NCBI RefSeq assembly: GCF_000189635.1
Contig: NW_002476379.1
Location: 248,001-312,000, forward strand
Direction: 5' to 3'
DNA from: Tetrahymena thermophila SB210
Taxonomy: Eukaryota; Ciliophora; Oligohymenophorea; Hymenostomatida; Tetrahymenidae
Length of the DNA stretch: 64,000 nucleotides
The position numbers and the translations under genes are program-made. Below are positions 24,151 through 36,031 of this stretch, piece by piece. The notes beneath the pieces are model-generated. The model saw only the letters and a list, made by a program, of their open reading frames with translations. It was not told where the DNA came from and did not search any database. Every line of letters starts with the position of its first letter. The stretch's first letter is position 1.

Positions 24151-26911
24151 TCATTTATTCTTAACTTCTTAGTTGATAATTAACTGTTATTGTGTGTTTT
24201 AAGATTTTTCTTGTTCAATTTTTAAATTCAATATTTATTATTAGTTGGCTGAAGGATCATCTTTCTTTTGTTAAGATGAGTCAATATTTTAATTGTTTGT
24301 AGAGTCTTCATCCATGTCTTCATCTTATTCGTTATCAATGTCATTGTCAATTTCGTCGTCTTCTTCATCATTTTCTTCATCTTCATCTCTCATTCCACTA
24401 CATGCATTAGAGTTGATTTGTTATTGTGATAGTTTATTATCAGATTACATCGAGCTTTTATCTTCCTCACTCTTTTAAATAAGTTATTAGTTTTTATTAG
24501 AATTTTGGAATTTATTTTCTCTCATTTTCTTTGCCTTTACAATAATTTTTTCTAAAATTAATGGTTTTATTTCTACATGATCTTGATTTCCTTAATTGCT
24601 TTATAGTTTGCTTTCTTTTGGATGTTTAGGGAATATTATCAGATAAATCCATCCATTCAGATAATGAGAGGTTACTTCTTTAATTTATATTTTATCAAAA
24701 GACACTCTTCCTAAATAAAGTTCTTTTTCTAAAAATCCCTTTAAAATTTAATTACCTAATAAAATTTAAATTATTAAAATTTTTCTATTTATTATAAATT
24801 AATTCTTTACCCAAAGTATTTTATTTGATGACTTATGGAGGATTTTCAGAGGTATATAGAGCCATTGTTAGAGTAACTTTATTTTGGTTTTAAATCATAT
24901 TTCCCTGTCTATCGTATAGTTATAACTTTATACTATTTTTAAATTTTTTTTTATTATGATTATTATTTAAAGAAAAAATCAATCTTTACCTAAAGTTTCT
25001 TTCCCTATAGAAAGGATGAGGTATTTCTTCAGCAGGCTTCAGTTCATATTTGAAGTCTGAATCCTATTTATTAAAGAGATACTAAAGTAAACTACTAGCT
25101 CCTTACGATCCTATAGTGGTCTCTTATGGTAAGTTAGCTCTTTCTAATTAAGAAAAGTCAAAATTATTTTGTTAATTTGACTATTATCCTTATTGCTTTG
25201 ATTGGTTGTTTAATCTTATTGATTCTCTTTTAGTTAAAAAATAAATTTAATAAGGCAACATTATTTTAAAAATACATCTTAAACTTAATTAAAATTTTTC
25301 TCATTTTATAAATGTTAACATTTTATATTTTAAAAAATAAATTTTACTAGTAAAAAGATTACCTTATTTACATTATTTCCTGTCTAACATTGCTTATAAG
25401 CTCAAACTAATGATTGCTTTTTTTATAAAGTTCCTTTATCATGTTTGATTAGACCTCTTCAAAAGAAACAATTTTAGAATAAAAATCTTATATCTGCTGG
25501 ATTAAATGCATATTTTTTTAATTTTCCTCTTCTTAAATATTTGATATTGAATTTCCATTATTATTTGCATTATTGCCATTGTTTTATAAGAAACTTAAAA
25601 TTTAGCTTACTTAATTGTTATTTTGCTGAGGTTACTACAAACTATTTTAGTTAAATACATTTTATCCTACAATATTACCAATTCCTATTTAAGAGTGCTA
25701 GGTCTAATTTTAAATTTAAGGCTAAATATTGTTGGATGGCTACTACTATTGTTACATCATTGAATTTAAGAATGCATGAAGTATATTATTTTTTTAAATT
25801 TATTATTAATTCTGATTTTATTATTGAATAGGTTATATCTAGTTTTGAAAAGGCATTTAATTTTAACCAAGGCTTTAATTTTGCATCAGCATAACAAGCT
25901 CTGGAATCATTTATTATATTTATTATTAGTAAGTATGCTATTGCTATATTTTTTAATTTTGGATGTTATTTTATTCCTATAGTTACATTAAAGTAGATTG
26001 TATATTCCTAAATTATTAGTCATCTAAGAGAGTTTATGGTTACTAATTTACATTATTTGCTTGTTATATCTATTACTATTACTATATCTATTTGCCGTTG
26101 CTAGGATTTTCATTAAATATTTACTCATTGTTTTAAGATGAATTGTAACTTACAAAATTATTCATTACTCCTTATTACAAATTTACTCCTTTTTAAGAAG
26201 TGTAATTATCTCCACTATTACTTCCACTATGATTAGAGTAAGTTTCATATTTTATTTTTTTTCTCATTTCTTCTTTGATTTCATCTTATTCAGAAGCATT
26301 TTAGATTGTGTTATAATTACTTGAAATTAAGTTATTTGCATTTACTTAACAATTATTCTACTAACTCTGCTATATGCTTTTATTATTTATTTTTTATGAG
26401 TTTATTTTACTGTTCTTTAGAATTTCGCTTTTATTAGCATTACTTTAGTTGTTATGTAAAACGAAAGAACCTGATCCATTGCTACTACTATTAGTCTAAC
26501 TGCCATTTACAACGAACCCATTTTAACTTCCTTAATTAGAATTGCTGCTTTGACTTTGTTACTTTTAATTCACTTACAACTGCGTTTCAAATCCCTTGGC
26601 CAAACTTTAAGAGATCTTAGATCTAATTCATTTTTATAAATATAAATTACAGTTAAAGGTTATCAGAATTTACTTATATAGGAAATATCGGGAGATATTG
26701 GAAATAAAACATTTTAAATTAAAAGGTTATACCAAAATTTGTCTAAAGTTATAAATATTAGACTACATATTTAAAAGAAAAGTTTAAGAAAGTCTTAACA
26801 TCAATTTAATGTTAAACAATTTAAAAATGATTTTTAAATATTTTATTGTAATTATATTATAAAAATAACATACTGCTTTGTAGGTTCGTTAGATTCTTTT
26901 TCAATATTCAT
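24151..26911 (-). CDS. Q/N-rich protein with a conserved beta-rich domain, 753 aa
   Basis: There are five exons: 26911-26874, 26622-25363, 25226-24990, 24932-24811 and 24755-24151. Phases agree at all junctions. Residues 1-430 are extremely Gln/Asn/Ser-rich, with runs encoded by TAA/TAG. About 480-640 is ordered: KPAEEIPHPFYRERNF, KLQLYDRQGNMIQ, VTLTMALYTSENPP, GFLEKELYLGRVSFDKIQI, SHYLNGWIYLIIFPK, then IKPLILEKIIVKAKK. Alternating hydrophobic strands suggest a beta-sandwich. The tail carries a long D/E-rich stretch (about 690-715). The combination of polyQ, an Ig-like domain and a basic end to the domain would suit a transcription regulator, but the family is not identified. Confidence 0.8.
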
Positions 26912-27832
26912 CTTTGCAATATAAACTCAATATAGTAAAGTACAATTGTCTTAATATTTTTAAGAGAAATGCTGTTGATTGCTGCTGTGTAAAGTTAATA
27001 ATTCTTAACTGAGTAGTTTACTACTTTGTTTCTGCTCTTTTTATTTTAGAATAAAGGAAAAACTTATAAGAATGAGATCAGACAGTATGAATAAGTTTAG
27101 AATGCAAACCTTTAGTTGAGTTTGTTTAACTTTAGAATGTTGAAATATATCAATCTATCTATCTCTTTATTTAGGAATTGATCTATTTTTAACAAATCTA
27201 ATTAAGCTTTTAGTTATTAATTTTTAATATTATATTTTTCATTGTTATTATCGAAATCTTTCTATTCAAAATAATTTATTAGCCATAAAGATTTGGAAAA
27301 ATATTAAATAATTTCTTTTTAACTAAAGTAAATTTCCCAATATTCTTAATAAATATTGAAATAATTAAATTTTAATTTGACAAAAATAGGAAATTAACAC
27401 AAATTTTACTAAATTTTCCTTTTTAATAAGGCGAAAAATTCTTAAAAATTTTTCCTTTTAATTATTGGCCTATATTATCTAATAAATCAAACAAAATGAA
27501 AGAATTTTTATCATATCAAGTGATTTGATAGCAGCTTATAATATTGATACTTATCAAAAGGATTTAAGATTCTAGATAATAAAGTTAGAATGCACATTTA
27601 TTAAGATGTACAAATATATAAAATGATACTTAATCTTTATATTATATTAAGAATTCTGAATTGCATCTTAATTATTGCATTTTACAAAATACCTAAAAAA
27701 TTGTTAGAATTTTTAAAAATAAAGAAATTTCAGTAGCAGATTTGAATTTTCTTTTTTTGGTTAATTTAATAGATCATAATCCTGTTTTTTATTATATATT
27801 TTCTAATTAGACTGTTTTAGAATCTTTAAAGC
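26912..27832. other. AT-rich intergenic region
   Basis: About 0.9 kb upstream of the Q/N-rich gene and downstream of the methyltransferase gene, both on the minus strand. The segment 26940-27180 is less AT-rich and may be a 5' leader or promoter. A CTATCTATCTCT tract lies near 27160. No coding frame is convincing. Confidence 0.5.
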
Positions 27833-29006
27833 TCAGAATTCTAATTTAAATATTTCAATATCTTTCTGCTTATAATTGCTATCCAATTCTGATTTATGAA
27901 TCTATTATTTTAAAATTAGAGAAAATTTTATTTATAAATTGCTAATAATAATAAATTACCCTTTCGCCAATAAATTTATATTCTTAAAATGTTTACAATA
28001 TTGGATCTTAATTTATATCTTCATGTAATCTCTGTTTATAAGCTATAAACACATCAAAAGAGCATCCTTCTTGCTAGTAGTAAGTGGAAACAGATTTTAA
28101 TAGCTTTTTTTATAATCATAGATTATTATTATTAATTAAGTAGGAAAAACATATAATGAAATTTATAATTAAAATATACTCTTGAAAATACGTTAAGCAT
28201 AGCTGAATTGAAATAAGTATCAGATGCAACAATGTAATCTATTTTTTAAAACCCGATATCTGATTTCAAGATTTAAAATATCTTTTCCTCTTGCTCGTTC
28301 CTATTTTAAGAATAAGTAATATTATCTTTAAATTTTTATTTAATATTTATCAACCATTTATTCAATAAATGATAAATTAGTTACATGTATTCATTCATAA
28401 TTTGATATTATATTCACTTCAATTTTTAATTAGTTTTGATTATAATTTACATTAAAAAATTAATTTATTACCAATCAAGAGCAACAAACTTCACTGTACC
28501 TTAACGACAATCTACTAATTCTTTATTCATCTATAAATTTTTTTCAACATAATTTTAAGTAATTTTTAGATCTGTGGCTACAACATTTGCTCCTAATTAT
28601 ATTTTACTAATTTAACTAAATAAATCAATAAATATTTTACCTTGTGATGCTAAAAATATGGAAAGACATCCAGTACCACAGCCTAACTCTAAAATATTTT
28701 TTCCTCTAAGTTTGTAATTGCCCTCATCATTTTGCTTTAATAAATACTTAGCAAGTATTATACTCTTTTTTAAAATAAATTTGGTTAATCCCTAATTAAC
28801 ATTCAATCTTCTAGAAAACAATTTATTACGCAATCATATATTCTTCCTGCAGTTCCTAATTTAAAATTTGAATTTTCATAAATTTTGATAATATTATCAG
28901 GTGAATGTTCTCCATCATCATCAACTTTGATTTCTTTTAAAAATTCAGAAGCCTCTTTTTGAGTTCCATTAGCTTCAATCTATTATTTTTAATTTTATGT
29001 ATCCAT
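27833..29006 (-). CDS. METTL21-type protein methyltransferase, 256 aa
   Basis: There are six exons: 29006-28830, 28791-28641, 28592-28472, 28300-28192, 28103-27960 and 27901-27833, all phase-consistent. The Rossmann methyltransferase fold is clear. Motif I is ILELGCGTGCLSIFLA (glycine loop, residues about 92-106). The next strand, NVVATDLK, carries the acidic residue that binds the SAM ribose. A later strand, DYIVASDTYF (about 165-175), matches the 'D...ASD..Y' element of the methyltransferase-16 family (METTL21/METTL22/FAM86), which methylates lysines of chaperones and elongation factors. Length fits that family. The substrate is unknown. Introns of 38-171 nt are typical of this genome. Confidence 0.85.
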
Positions 29007-29572
29007 TTATAATTTAGATTATTTAGTTGACAAAGATATAATTAAACAGATATTTAATTAAAAAATTTAAAAGTATTTATTCTATCAAAAATATATATAA
29101 ACCATATCTTTCTTCAACAGATCTGATTAAAATGAATATTTGCTTAATTATTTAATCTAAAATTTAAAAAATTCTAATTAAATAAAGATTTTATTTAAAA
29201 TGTTAGTATTAATAAAGCGAAGATAATCTAATTTCATTGATAAACAAGCAACAAATAAAATGTACTATTAGTAAATGCAATCAATAGAGATACAAAGAAT
29301 AATTAAAAGTTAAAAATAATAATTATTAAATATTTATTACTTAAAAAATAATAATTGTATTTCTATTATCAAATTATTACTAATAAATAATTTATGAAGA
29401 TGATTACTAAAATTTCCATATAAGTTATAACTAATTATATGCTGATAGAGAATTAAATTGATATTTCATTTATTTAGTAATAGGAATCTCATATGGTGTA
29501 ATATAATTATTTATTCTTTAATTAAATTGTAGCATTAATTATTATTAATTTTATTAAATTTCATATATATTC
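29007..29572. other. AT-rich intergenic region
   Basis: About 0.57 kb between two minus-strand genes. It should contain the TTLL 3' UTR and the methyltransferase promoter. Nothing else is visible. Confidence 0.5.
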
Positions 29573-32500
29573 TCATTTTAATTATTTGAATTTCTTTTTA
29601 ACTTGAACATTTGAAGAGTCTTTAAGGTTACCAAGAAGCTCCCTTTTTTATTAATAGATAAATAAATTCAAAAACTGAAAAATATTTTTTTAATTTTTAT
29701 TACCACATATTAAAGGTATCCTCATACCCAGGAACTGGATAGTAAGAGGGCTCTTAGCTAGTTCCAGAATTTGATTAGCCTTAATTCTTAGCTGCTTACT
29801 ATGGTGAGTCTGCTTATAACTTTGTTGGTGAATTTAGGTCCATTTATTCTACAGAACTTATTTTCTTTTCAACTTCTTCTTCTTCCTCGTCTTCCTCTTC
29901 TTCTTGTTCAACTGGCTTTTCAATAATTTAATCCTAAACAATTTTATCATTCTCACTATCACTGTTTGATTTTTATGGCTAATGTGTAGGAGATTTTTCT
30001 TTGTTTTTACTTTATACATTTGTATTTTATGGAACTACTTGCCTCTTGCTAAAAATCTAATCGATAGTTAATTTAAGAGCATCATCTAAATTATTAATTT
30101 TCAATTTAAGTTTTTGTCTTAGAAAAAATTGTATTTACCTAATGCACGAGGTATTAAAGTCTTCAGTAACTGAGAACACTCGTCAATGGCTGGATTAGTG
30201 TTTACTTCAATAAGCCATGAATTTAATTCTTCATCAATGAGGAAGTCAAATCCAAAAATTTCAAAGCAAAACTTTCTATCATATTAGTTTATTTTCTTTT
30301 TAACAGAGCAAAATGTTAACCAAATGATGTCTTTGATTTTAGAAACAATTTTCTTTTTAAAGAATTTCTAAGGCAACTTTTCTTCATTTGAGCCACTGTT
30401 AGTTGTACTACTTTGATTTGATGAGCTGTTTTAATAATTTGCTTCCAAAAATTCCCAAAGCTGCTAAAATGACCACATATTACCATTTTCAAATTGCCCA
30501 TAGTTATCACTGTATTTTTAAATAGCATTATTTGTTAAATGAATAAATAGATTATCAAGTTGTCTTTCATCAGTACTAAATTCAGAGCTTGAGAGTCTCA
30601 TATAGCCTTCTCTTTTTATTTAAAATAAATAAATTTATTGTAAATTACTCACCTAATAAAATAAAATTAATACCTAAAGAAGTAAACATCTAAATTTTGA
30701 GTTACTAGAGCCCAAACTCTAATATCAAACTTTCTTTTATTTATTAAAAGTGGTTTTTCAATATACTTTTAAATTACGAATTGGCTAGCTTTAAGAATAT
30801 ATGGTCCTTAAGGCTATGCTCTAATGTATTTGTTTGGGTCTTCTTTTTCTTTCTCTTTTTCCTTTTCTTTTTTAGACTGCCTATTTGAACTAGTTGATGC
30901 CGGAACACTCTATACCATAGATTGTGAGTTTATTGAAGCGTTTGTATTTGTATTTGAAGTTGTAGAGGCTCCACTATTGATAGACATAGATTTTTATGAG
31001 TTATTGTTGGCACGGTTATTTTGAAGTGGTTTTATTTTCTTTATTTGGAAACTGTTTCCGTTTTAAGATATTTTTTTAACATCTGGTGAGTGGCTCTGGT
31101 TAGGATTATTTTCCTTATCTAATTGTTTTGCTGAATTTATTTCATTGTTTGCTTTTTCATCATTTTCTTTAGTTTCTTCAAAACCCTCAACCTTTCTTTC
31201 AGGTGATGGTAACTTTTGTAATGATAAAGAAGATTTGTTGTCCATCTTTTGCAAATTCTACTCTTCGGGTTAATTAGTAATTTTAACTTAATTTTCGATA
31301 ATAATATTTGGTTATGATTGTGAAAGTTTCTTATTATTATTCTAAGATTCTTTTATAGGAATTTCTTGAATTTCATTTTTTTCCTCTCCTTCATCTTTTT
31401 TTTCTTGCTTTTTAAGAGATTTTTCTTCGAATCCTTCAGTATAGTCTGACATCAGCTTTTCTAGACTTGCTAAGCTGTTGAAAACATGTATACCTCTACC
31501 TCTATTTAAAAATGTTGGCTTAAGCAACCACATATAAGTACTATTATTTTTATCTAAAAAGGTATCATGCAAAGACCATCTAGTGTAAAAATAATTAAAT
31601 AATTTTTCAGTCCCTTGCTATCCGTACTGAGTTTAGAATTATCTTAATATTTTTCTGATATCAGCTTGCTTCTGCATTAAATTTTATTGTTTCTTTTTCA
31701 CATGAGTTGGCATGTTCATTTCAAAAAACTTTAAGAAATTATTAAGAATGAGATCACAGTTTTCATCATTAAAGTCAATCACATAGGTCAGCGGAGTAAT
31801 ATCAAATACATTTTATTTCATACTTTCTGCAAAACTCATCAGATTTTTTACAAGATATTATTTGTTTGTAATCTCTTTGTGAAATTCAAAATGATTAACA
31901 ACTTATTTATAGCTTGTGTTTTCTACTAATTTTTCATATTTATAACCTCTTGTAGTTTGCTGCCACTTGAAATTAACAAACATAGTTGTAGGATCTTTTG
32001 TTTCTACCCATCCTTCTCTTTTAAGCATCAGCTTTCTGATTCTTTCGCCATTGTTTCCTCCACCTACATAAAACTTATTAAAAAATTATTTTTTTAGATT
32101 TTGGTTTTTTCATTATAGAATTTTATAATTTAAAGTTAAATAATAAAAAATTTTACCTTCAATAAGTTATCAGGTTAAGAAACATTATTATTTCCTTATG
32201 AACTGTTGGATTGTTGAATTTATGGTAAAGGTTTCTTGACTAAAGCAGCTAATTTGGTATCATTTTACTAAGGGCTTACAGCTGTTTATTAGCTTTTAGG
32301 AACAAGAACTACTTAAGAGCCTTGAAGTTTTTAATTAGTAAAAAGGTTTTATTTTTAATAACTAGGGTTGACCGCTGAAGAGTTCTGCAATTATTGAGAC
32401 TAAGGAGTATTGGATTGTTAAGATTTTAAAGTATTTGACATTTGCTTTTATGAACTAGTCTTTGAGTCTCCTTATAAAGTTTGCATTTTAAGCCTTTGAG

Positions 32501-33282
32501 ATTACTATAGATTGTAAATATAAAGAATAAATTAATTATAGTAGATTAAAATATATTTTATGTATTACATTCAAAATAATCGGATTCTTTTAATTAGATT
32601 CGCCATTAGTTTATTATCTTAAGTTCTTGTTTTGATTTCTTAAATTAGATAAATTTAAGGTATTTTTTATTTATGCTTTTTCATTTATGCTTGGAGATAT
32701 AGACCGATTTTATCTATGAACTATTTTATTTTTGAAATTCGTTTATGAATTTTCTTCAATTTTATCTAACTTGATTGAATTATTGTTTAAATAGTTTTTT
32801 TGTGTATGCGATTTATTCCTCATCGAAAAAGGGCTTTCTGACTAACTTTTATATGCGTGGTAGTTTTATGGAAGCGAAAGATTCAAACCTATTTTAAAAA
32901 ATAGTTTCACTTAAAATTTAGTTTGCAAACAATTTTCTAAAATTAATTTAATAATATTAAAACCATTATAAAATTTGTGTATTTGCTAAAATCTTTATTA
33001 CTTTTCAAACTGTTCAAATAAGTATTTTAGGAGCAATGTCCAATATTAGAAGACATTTCATTTTAAATAATTTTAAATTAACATACTTTTGCGAGGCAGG
33101 TTGAGAGCTGGTAAAGTCTACTTTTCAGGTATTACTGGAGACGGTAGACAAGGGATTGAAGACGCATTATGATTACCAGTTGTTTAGACTTTAGCTTAAG
33201 AATTAGCTACTGTTATAGGTGCTGCTGTCTAAGTCTATGGATTCGTTACTGGTGCACTTGCTACTTATATCTACTAACTCAT
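29573..33282 (-). CDS. Tubulin tyrosine ligase-like (TTLL) enzyme, 1062 aa
   Basis: There are seven exons: 33282-33087, 32888-32569, 32504-32157, 32073-30674, 30611-30139, 30085-29704 and 29642-29573, with all phases matching. The first ~290 residues are low-complexity. The TTL core starts near 289 with FYVGGGNNGERIRKLMLKR, then KPTFLNRGRGIHVF (about 475, ATP-grasp), GPYILKASQFVIQKYI and KRKFDIRVWALVT (about 711-745). It ends with FGFDFLIDEELNSWLIEVNT (about 875-892), whose E and N residues bind Mg-ATP. TTLLs ligate glutamate, glycine or tyrosine to tubulin tails, and ciliates carry many. Two low-complexity insertions split the catalytic fold: about 200 residues (490-710) and a shorter S/N-rich one near 805. 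The C-terminal tail is acidic. Whether it is a glutamylase or glycylase cannot be told. Confidence 0.9.
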
Positions 33283-34094
33283 AATCTTAATTTCTAATTA
33301 TATTTTGAAATGCTCTTATTTACTATTTTATTATTTGCTTTTTGAATGAATAAAAACTTTGTTATGAATAATATATCAAAATTTAATTATAAATTTTTAC
33401 AATTTTGTGATTAGTTAAAATTTTTCAAACAAGTATCCCTGTTTCAACTACAATTTTTTCTTAATGAATTTATCGTATTATTACATTTTATAAACGTTGA
33501 TATTATATTTCTTTCAACTATTAAATTGAAAGCTATCCTTTTTATAATTTCTTATCAAACTGAATAGAATTTTTTAATCTAGTCTATTTTCCTATTCAAA
33601 ATTAACTAATATATTTCATTATTCATTTATTTTTTAAATACACAAGCTGCAATCCATCCTTAGAATATAATTTTTCTATCTAACAACTTACCTTATATAT
33701 TTGTTTATATTTTTAATCAAAGACAATGTAAAAAAATAAATAGAATTATACATACAGACAAATATGCATTTATAAAACCATTCAAAATTAATTTGGAGGA
33801 TAAATCTTACAAATTATCAAACCTATTCAAATAACAAATTATTATATATTGATAAATCCTTTTTAGTTAGTAAATAATAATTTAAGTTAGCACCCATTTT
33901 TTAAATAATGTTAATGAAATTTATTTTATTTTTTTTTACTTTGAAAATTTTAAAAATAAAGGATTTGTAAGTTTTCTAAAAATAGCTTATTTTATTTATT
34001 TATTACTAAAGAAATTTATCAAAACAAAAAAATTTATAAAATGTATTTATAAGAAGTATTTAGTACATTAATTAAATATTTTTTAAGTTATAAA
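33283..34094. other. AT-rich intergenic region
   Basis: About 0.8 kb between two minus-strand genes: the promoter of the TTLL gene and the 3' UTR of the Q/P-rich gene. No coding, RNA or repeat signal is seen. Confidence 0.5.
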
Positions 34095-35084
34095 TCATTT
34101 CTGTAAACTATTTGAAATATAATTGCTGATATCTAATTTAGCTGGGGCAGCATAATTCATTGGAGGGGGATTAGAAATAATGATAGGGTTATGAATAGGA
34201 GCTGCAGCTGCAGGGATATAACTGTACTAAGCTTAATACTATTACGGCTATTGATAAATAGTTTACTATTAAGGGATATAGTGATGAGTTTGCTAGTATG
34301 CAGGTTACTGTATTCCAGGAATAGGATTAGCTGGTGGAACACTATAAATCACTTAGTGGGCAGGTTATTAATGATATTAATAGTATTAAGGATATTAGTG
34401 AGCCATCTTATCATGTTCTAATGGTTATTATTATACTTACTATATATGATGCTATTACTGCTGATGCTAGTTATATACTAAATTATTTGCCACAACTGGA
34501 TTTGCTTTTTAAATTTCTTCTAGTCTATCTTTAGCAGTTTATTATTGTGCTATATAATAAATAAATCAATTTATTAAAAAAAAGATGTTAATATTTGGTA
34601 AATTATAAAATAAAAAAACCCATTTTACCTTGCTAATCTCCTTACTTTTTCTATTATTAGTTTGGAGTATTCTAGTGCTATTTTTTGGCCTAAGGCTTTT
34701 AATTTTTATCAGTTTATTTTATTTTATTCTTTGAAATAATTTCATCATCTTTATTATTTAAAATAAAATAAATTTATATTTAAATACACTGAATTAAATA
34801 CTTTTTTGTTAAGGGTGAGTTTTTAAATATTCATTATGCATCTCGCCCCAAATTTCATAAAGTTTTTTTTTATTATCTTCTAAATTTCCATTATTTATTT
34901 CACTACTATCCTATTTAGAGTAGTATGAATAGTCATAAGATTTTTTGTAATTTGTATAAAACTGCTAGAAAATATCTTTATGAGAAAGAGGCTGTGCTTT
35001 TGGAAACGCAGAACTTCCGGCTATTGTCACTTATTTTAAATTTTGTTAATGCTATTAATGCTACTACTAATACATTTGACTCAT
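34095..35084 (-). CDS. Gln/Pro-rich low-complexity protein, 285 aa
   Basis: Exons are 35084-34802, 34748-34629 and 34549-34095, with phases matching. The protein is dominated by Q, H, Y and P: an N-terminal Q/H run, then a more ordered patch (FQQFYTNYKKSYDYSYYSK; KLYEIWGEMHNEYLKTHP), a K/Q-rich linker, and a C-terminal tail with repeated QQP, IPG and PPP elements and several tyrosines. The aromatic/Q/P composition is typical of proteins that partition into RNP condensates; that is inference. Homology is not recognisable. Nearly every Gln is TAA or TAG. Confidence 0.7.
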
Positions 35085-36031
35085 ATATTAAAAATAAATT
35101 TTTTATCAGACAATCTAAAATACAAACAAAGTTATTTATTTATTTGACTATTTGAATTATAATTATTTATTATTAAAATAATCTTGTCTATTACCCAACA
35201 CTCAATGTCTTATTACTTATAAACGATATATTAAAAAATATTATAAAAATTCCTTCTTCACTCTAACTAAATATCTTAATTTCTTAATTATTGTTGATAA
35301 AATTAATTTATTTGTTTAACATAAAAGAGAACAAAAAATATAAAAAACAGCAAAAATTATTTCGTTTAAAATTATTTTTTGTTTTAATTAATAAAAAATT
35401 AGGTTGCTCATAAATACTTAGCAAAATTAACTTTAATATTAGAAAGATAATCAAAAATTTTTTAAATAATCAATCAAGCTCATCCTTTTTTTATTTTTTA
35501 TAAACATCTATGATTAATGTCTTTCTTTACAATGATACATAGAATAAATAAGTTTATAATAAATATTTATTAAATAATTTTCAGTTTTTATATTTTTACT
35601 TATAAAACATATTGCTATTTGATTTTTTAATGATATAATAGCCATAAAATTGATATATATTCTTATAAATTGGATCTATTCTATCACATTTCTTATAATT
35701 ATATCCATAGAATAAATAAGTTTATGATAAATATTTATTAAACAGTTTTCAGTATTTACATTTTTCCTTATAAAACATATTTCTATTTGATCTTTTATTT
35801 ATGTAATAGCCATTAAATTCATATTTATTCTTAAATTGGATCCATTCTATCACATTTCTTACAATTATATCCAATTGATGATAACATTTAATTTTCTATA
35901 TCCTAAGTATATCATTGAAATATTCAAAATTGTTGATCAATATTTAATTTAAATAAAATAAAAATTTAATTAATTGGAATACTCAAAATTAATTATAAAT
36001 CTATAGTTTATATATACAAAATAACTTTGAA
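35085..36031. other. Divergent intergenic region containing a tandem duplication
   Basis: About 0.95 kb separates the Q/P-rich gene (-) from the phosphodiesterase-like gene (+). It is non-coding; the main feature is the two-copy repeat at 35538-35876. Confidence 0.55.
35538..35876. repeat. Two-copy tandem duplication, 168-nt unit
   Basis: Copy 1 (35538-35705) and copy 2 (35706-about 35876) both start CATAGAATAAATAAGTTTAT and end TTATAATTATATCC / TTACAATTATATCC. They match along most of their length with scattered substitutions. They lie head-to-tail in a promoter-bearing spacer, so the copies could duplicate regulatory sequence. Confidence 0.85.

Noticed and set aside
33090-33300. Plus-strand peptide with an in-frame TGA suggesting selenocysteine or read-through
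   Set aside because: The minus strand gives a TTLL first exon whose donor and acceptor phases join correctly to the next exon; no selenocysteine element is visible.
34191-34534. Leucine/isoleucine-rich plus-strand frames
   Set aside because: Leu-rich readings are the complement of Gln-rich TAA/TAG runs in the minus-strand Q/P-rich gene.
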